Positions 61,736 to 64,000 of a stretch of DNA of 64,000 bases are shown piece by piece. Origin of the DNA: Symbiodinium natans (lineage: Eukaryota; Sar; Dinophyceae; Suessiales; Symbiodiniaceae); assembly GCA_905221605.1 (NCBI GenBank), contig CAJNDS010002191.1, positions 972,526-1,036,525 of the forward strand, read 5' to 3'. Each line of letters begins with the position of its first letter. The stretch's first letter is position 1. The position numbers were made by a program, and so were the translations under genes. The notes below the pieces were generated by a model that had not been told where the DNA came from, searched no databases, and saw nothing but the letters and a program-made list of their open reading frames with translations.

Positions 61736-63970
61736 GAAAGGAAAAAGGTTGCTCAACGAGTCATGGGACAGGCGTAGACACTCCGCATGCCACAGCGCAG
61801 GAGTCCGGGCGTCCTCTTGGCCGGGCAGCGGAGAGTCAGGCAGCGTAGCTAACACGCCACTCAGCAGCGTCGGCGTCCATTCTTTGCGATAGGATTGTTC
61901 CTCCGCAAGCCAAAGGTTGAGGAAGCTTTGCAAGGGGTTGGAAGCCCCCGGACCCGCAGTAAGCGATGCCTGCGCAGCTTGCGTTTCGTGCTTGCCTCTG
62001 AAGACTTGGCAGACCTCCGGGTGAATGAGCTGTGCCCATGTGTCGTGCCAGTTCCCTCTCACCACTAGCCCGATAAGGAGGACAAGCACTAAATCTGTGA
62101 GAAAGCCCGGCAACCACTGTGGCTGCCGGATGGCATCAAGAGGCGAGTCTTCTAGCGGAACGCCCAATGCAACATGCTGCCTTTCCCTAGGCATGTGTAA
62201 CAGAGCATCCCAAAGCGGGGTAGAGGCTCCTCCGGGCAGAACCTCAAGCTGGCTGACTCTCGGCAGTGAGGGTCGTTGCGCGAATTGGTTGTGCTGTTCA
62301 TCAGTCAAGAGCAGGGCAATGGTTATATTGACTGGCTGCATGGCCTTACTTTCTCCAGGGCCGGTGAAAAGCTTCTTCGGGGCAAGGAGCTCTATAAACA
62401 TGCCTGGGTAGGCCACATCCCCCTTGTCTTCTCTCAAGGTAACCAGCAAAGCAGTGCCCTTGGCCGGCACTTTACCAGCGACAGCAAACCACTTTTTAGC
62501 CCAGTCAGGGACATCCGCCAACTCCGGTGTAAGGAGCATGACCGATGCCCTTGGGTAAACTCGATGGAGAAGGCAGATTGGCCATGTATGCGTGCCGGGC
62601 TTTATCGCCACAGGGGTGGCGGCCCGCTTGACCGCAGCTTGCTCTGGGTAGTGATACTGTTCCGAGGGCTCCTCCTCGATTTCTGCTTCCGAGGCCATGG
62701 CTAAAAACTGATAACCCAGCATGTCAACCAGGCGCTCTAACGACAGGTGGGGGAGCCACATACCCAAAACTAGTTTCATCGTGGGACCAAGTTCATGATA
62801 CGGGGGCGGCAAATCAGCCAGATGCGGCTTGGCATCCGTCAGGAGGACTTGGGTACAGTCAGCACGGAGACTTGCAATGCTCCGGTTCTCAGCGGAAGGT
62901 ATCCGGAGAAAAGCCTCCATATCGGGGCGTCTGATTTGCCGTCCCAGCACGGAGTTGATGAAAGTTTTAGACTTATCCGAAAGCTGGACAGAGCCACACG
63001 CAACCCCCATCAAACCTGCTCGCACTGTGCGATCCATCCGGGGGTCGGCCAAGCCGCAAATCTTTTTAGTCAATTCCTTATGCACATAATCCCCCGGCGT
63101 GAGCTGGAATAGCTCTTCACTGTGGACAAAGTGACCATAAGAGTGTCCACCACTGCCAAGTGACTCAGGTCCAGTGAAGTAGTAGAGACGCGCTCCCGCA
63201 CCAATCGCTTGCGTTCTTGCTGCCTGGCTGGGCCGGAAGATACAAAGCTGGTCGCTCTCATGATGGACAAGACTAACAGCGTGCCGCAATTCCGAACCCA
63301 GGATATATTGCAGCATGGCCCGTGGCATGGCAACGCCGCCCAAACGTGCCTTGATGTGGACAAAATCGCCCTTGCAGTCAGGAAGCTTTTGGCGCTTATG
63401 CCAAGCGATAGCCACAGCAGCGCCCGTATACGACCCAGCAGAGAAACCCGCAACGCACAGTTTGCACTCGCCAGCTCTACCCGCGGCGAGGCCCACATGC
63501 AGAGCGGTCAGCGCAGCAGTATGTGGCATGCGCAAGTGAGCCAGGGCAGGGCACATTGTCAGGGAGGCTTCTACCGAGCTGATTCTAGCACGAACCGCCG
63601 CTGGCAGACCGCATCCTTCGACCTGAGGGTACAGAGCACGTGCCCATAGCTGGGCGGCTTGGGGCAGGAGCAACAATGCATGTGCGGCATTACCGCTGGT
63701 CGAAAGCAACAACGGGCGTTGTGTGTCCTTATATCCGACCTTTTTGCCCTGGTTGTCCCGGACTGTTTCCATTTCTAAGCCAGTGAGTGCATAGGAATTG
63801 GCTGTGTGAATGATGCTACCCGACACAGTGGGGGGCGTATTCTCGGCCTTCCCATTCATCCCGCTAATGAAGAGCGACCGACATTCCCCTGAGGGGGTTA
63901 GGTGAGGCTTTGGAGGCGGGTACTGGTAGGCAGGAAAGGCAAAGGCTGCCAGGGCTTGTTGCACACGCAT
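61646..63970 (-). CDS. Possible alpha/beta-hydrolase-like protein
   Basis: 774 residues, open to near the window edge, so the true start may lie outside. LCVAGFSAGSYTGAAVAIAW (Ser177 in G-x-S-x-G after a strand) looks like a nucleophile elbow; HESDQLC (Asp240) and GGHSYGHF (His276 or His280) could complete a triad. The rest (DMLGYQFLAMASEAEIEEEP.., VAGKVPAKGTALLVTLREDK..) is unrecognised. The last 25 residues run into the AT-rich palindrome and are probably not native. Same strand as the helicase; hydrolase function is inferred from motifs only. Confidence 0.45.
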   Translation of the reverse strand: MRVQQALAAFAFPAYQYPPPKPHLTPSGECRSLFISGMNGKAENTPPTVSGSIIHTANSYALTGLEMETVRDNQGKKVGYKDTQRPLLLSTSGNAAHALLLLPQAAQLWARALYPQVEGCGLPAAVRARISSVEASLTMCPALAHLRMPHTAALTALHVGLAAGRAGECKLCVAGFSAGSYTGAAVAIAWHKRQKLPDCKGDFVHIKARLGGVAMPRAMLQYILGSELRHAVSLVHHESDQLCIFRPSQAARTQAIGAGARLYYFTGPESLGSGGHSYGHFVHSEELFQLTPGDYVHKELTKKICGLADPRMDRTVRAGLMGVACGSVQLSDKSKTFINSVLGRQIRRPDMEAFLRIPSAENRSIASLRADCTQVLLTDAKPHLADLPPPYHELGPTMKLVLGMWLPHLSLERLVDMLGYQFLAMASEAEIEEEPSEQYHYPEQAAVKRAATPVAIKPGTHTWPICLLHRVYPRASVMLLTPELADVPDWAKKWFAVAGKVPAKGTALLVTLREDKGDVAYPGMFIELLAPKKLFTGPGESKAMQPVNITIALLLTDEQHNQFAQRPSLPRVSQLEVLPGGASTPLWDALLHMPRERQHVALGVPLEDSPLDAIRQPQWLPGFLTDLVLVLLIGLVVRGNWHDTWAQLIHPEVCQVFRGKHETQAAQASLTAGPGASNPLQSFLNLWLAEEQSYRKEWTPTLLSGVLATLPDSPLPGQEDARTPALWHAECLRLSHDSLSNLFPFIIILKLKVRDARFNLVLNEGGKRAPLKYY

Positions 63971-64000
63971 GGCTAGTCCATCATCCCAGTATTGACTGAG

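Overview
The window looks like nuclear DNA of a dinoflagellate, most likely a Symbiodiniaceae/Suessiales-type genome. The signs are a relict spliced-leader end (CCATTTTGGCTCAAG at 188-202), an intron with an odd boundary in an armadillo-repeat gene, decayed LINEs with FLDD-type reverse transcriptase, copia elements of the dinoflagellate kind, and long DIRS-like elements. Almost everything between 10.7 and 53.6 kb is retroelement, much of it nested. The taxonomic call is inference from these families, not from a marker gene.

Layout: 0.2-4.8 kb holds two decayed LINE fragments (+ strand). 5.3-5.5 kb is a pyrimidine decamer array. 6.4-8.6 kb (- strand) is the one convincing host gene, a three-exon armadillo-repeat protein with a C-terminal TIR-like domain (SARM1-like layout). 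9.3-10.7 kb is a frameshifted unknown gene. 10.7-28.9 kb is a complete DIRS-like element (DIRS-1, - strand) with split direct repeats; its gag is interrupted by a complete copia element (copia-1, 16720-25722, identical 135-bp LTRs, GAAAC target duplication). 29.7-37.4 kb is a second complete but frame-damaged copia (copia-2, 121-bp LTRs, TTTGG duplication). 38.9-41.4 kb has pieces of one or two more copias. 42.8-53.6 kb is a truncated DIRS-like element (DIRS-2) whose gag is split by a complete one (DIRS-3, 43440-52469). 54.4-56.3 kb is a diverged repeat array. 56.4-64 kb carries a frameshifted gene, a low-complexity ORF, an SF1 helicase and a possible serine hydrolase, all on the - strand.

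The most notable system is in the DIRS-like elements. DIRS-1 and DIRS-3 share an unusual plan: tyrosine recombinase first, then a gag-like ORF ending in a CCCH-type zinc finger, then, in the same frame after a single UGA, a polyprotein with a TET/JBP-like 2-oxoglutarate/Fe(II) oxygenase, a C5-type DNA methyltransferase-like domain, reverse transcriptase and RNase H. Each is bounded by A1...B1A2..B2 split direct repeats. DIRS-2 keeps the gag-UGA-pol join and the first methyltransferase motif. These elements therefore appear to carry both a DNA-modification writer and an oxidising editor with their copying and integration machinery. Removing each nested insertion in silico restores the interrupted gag reading frame, which confirms the boundaries.
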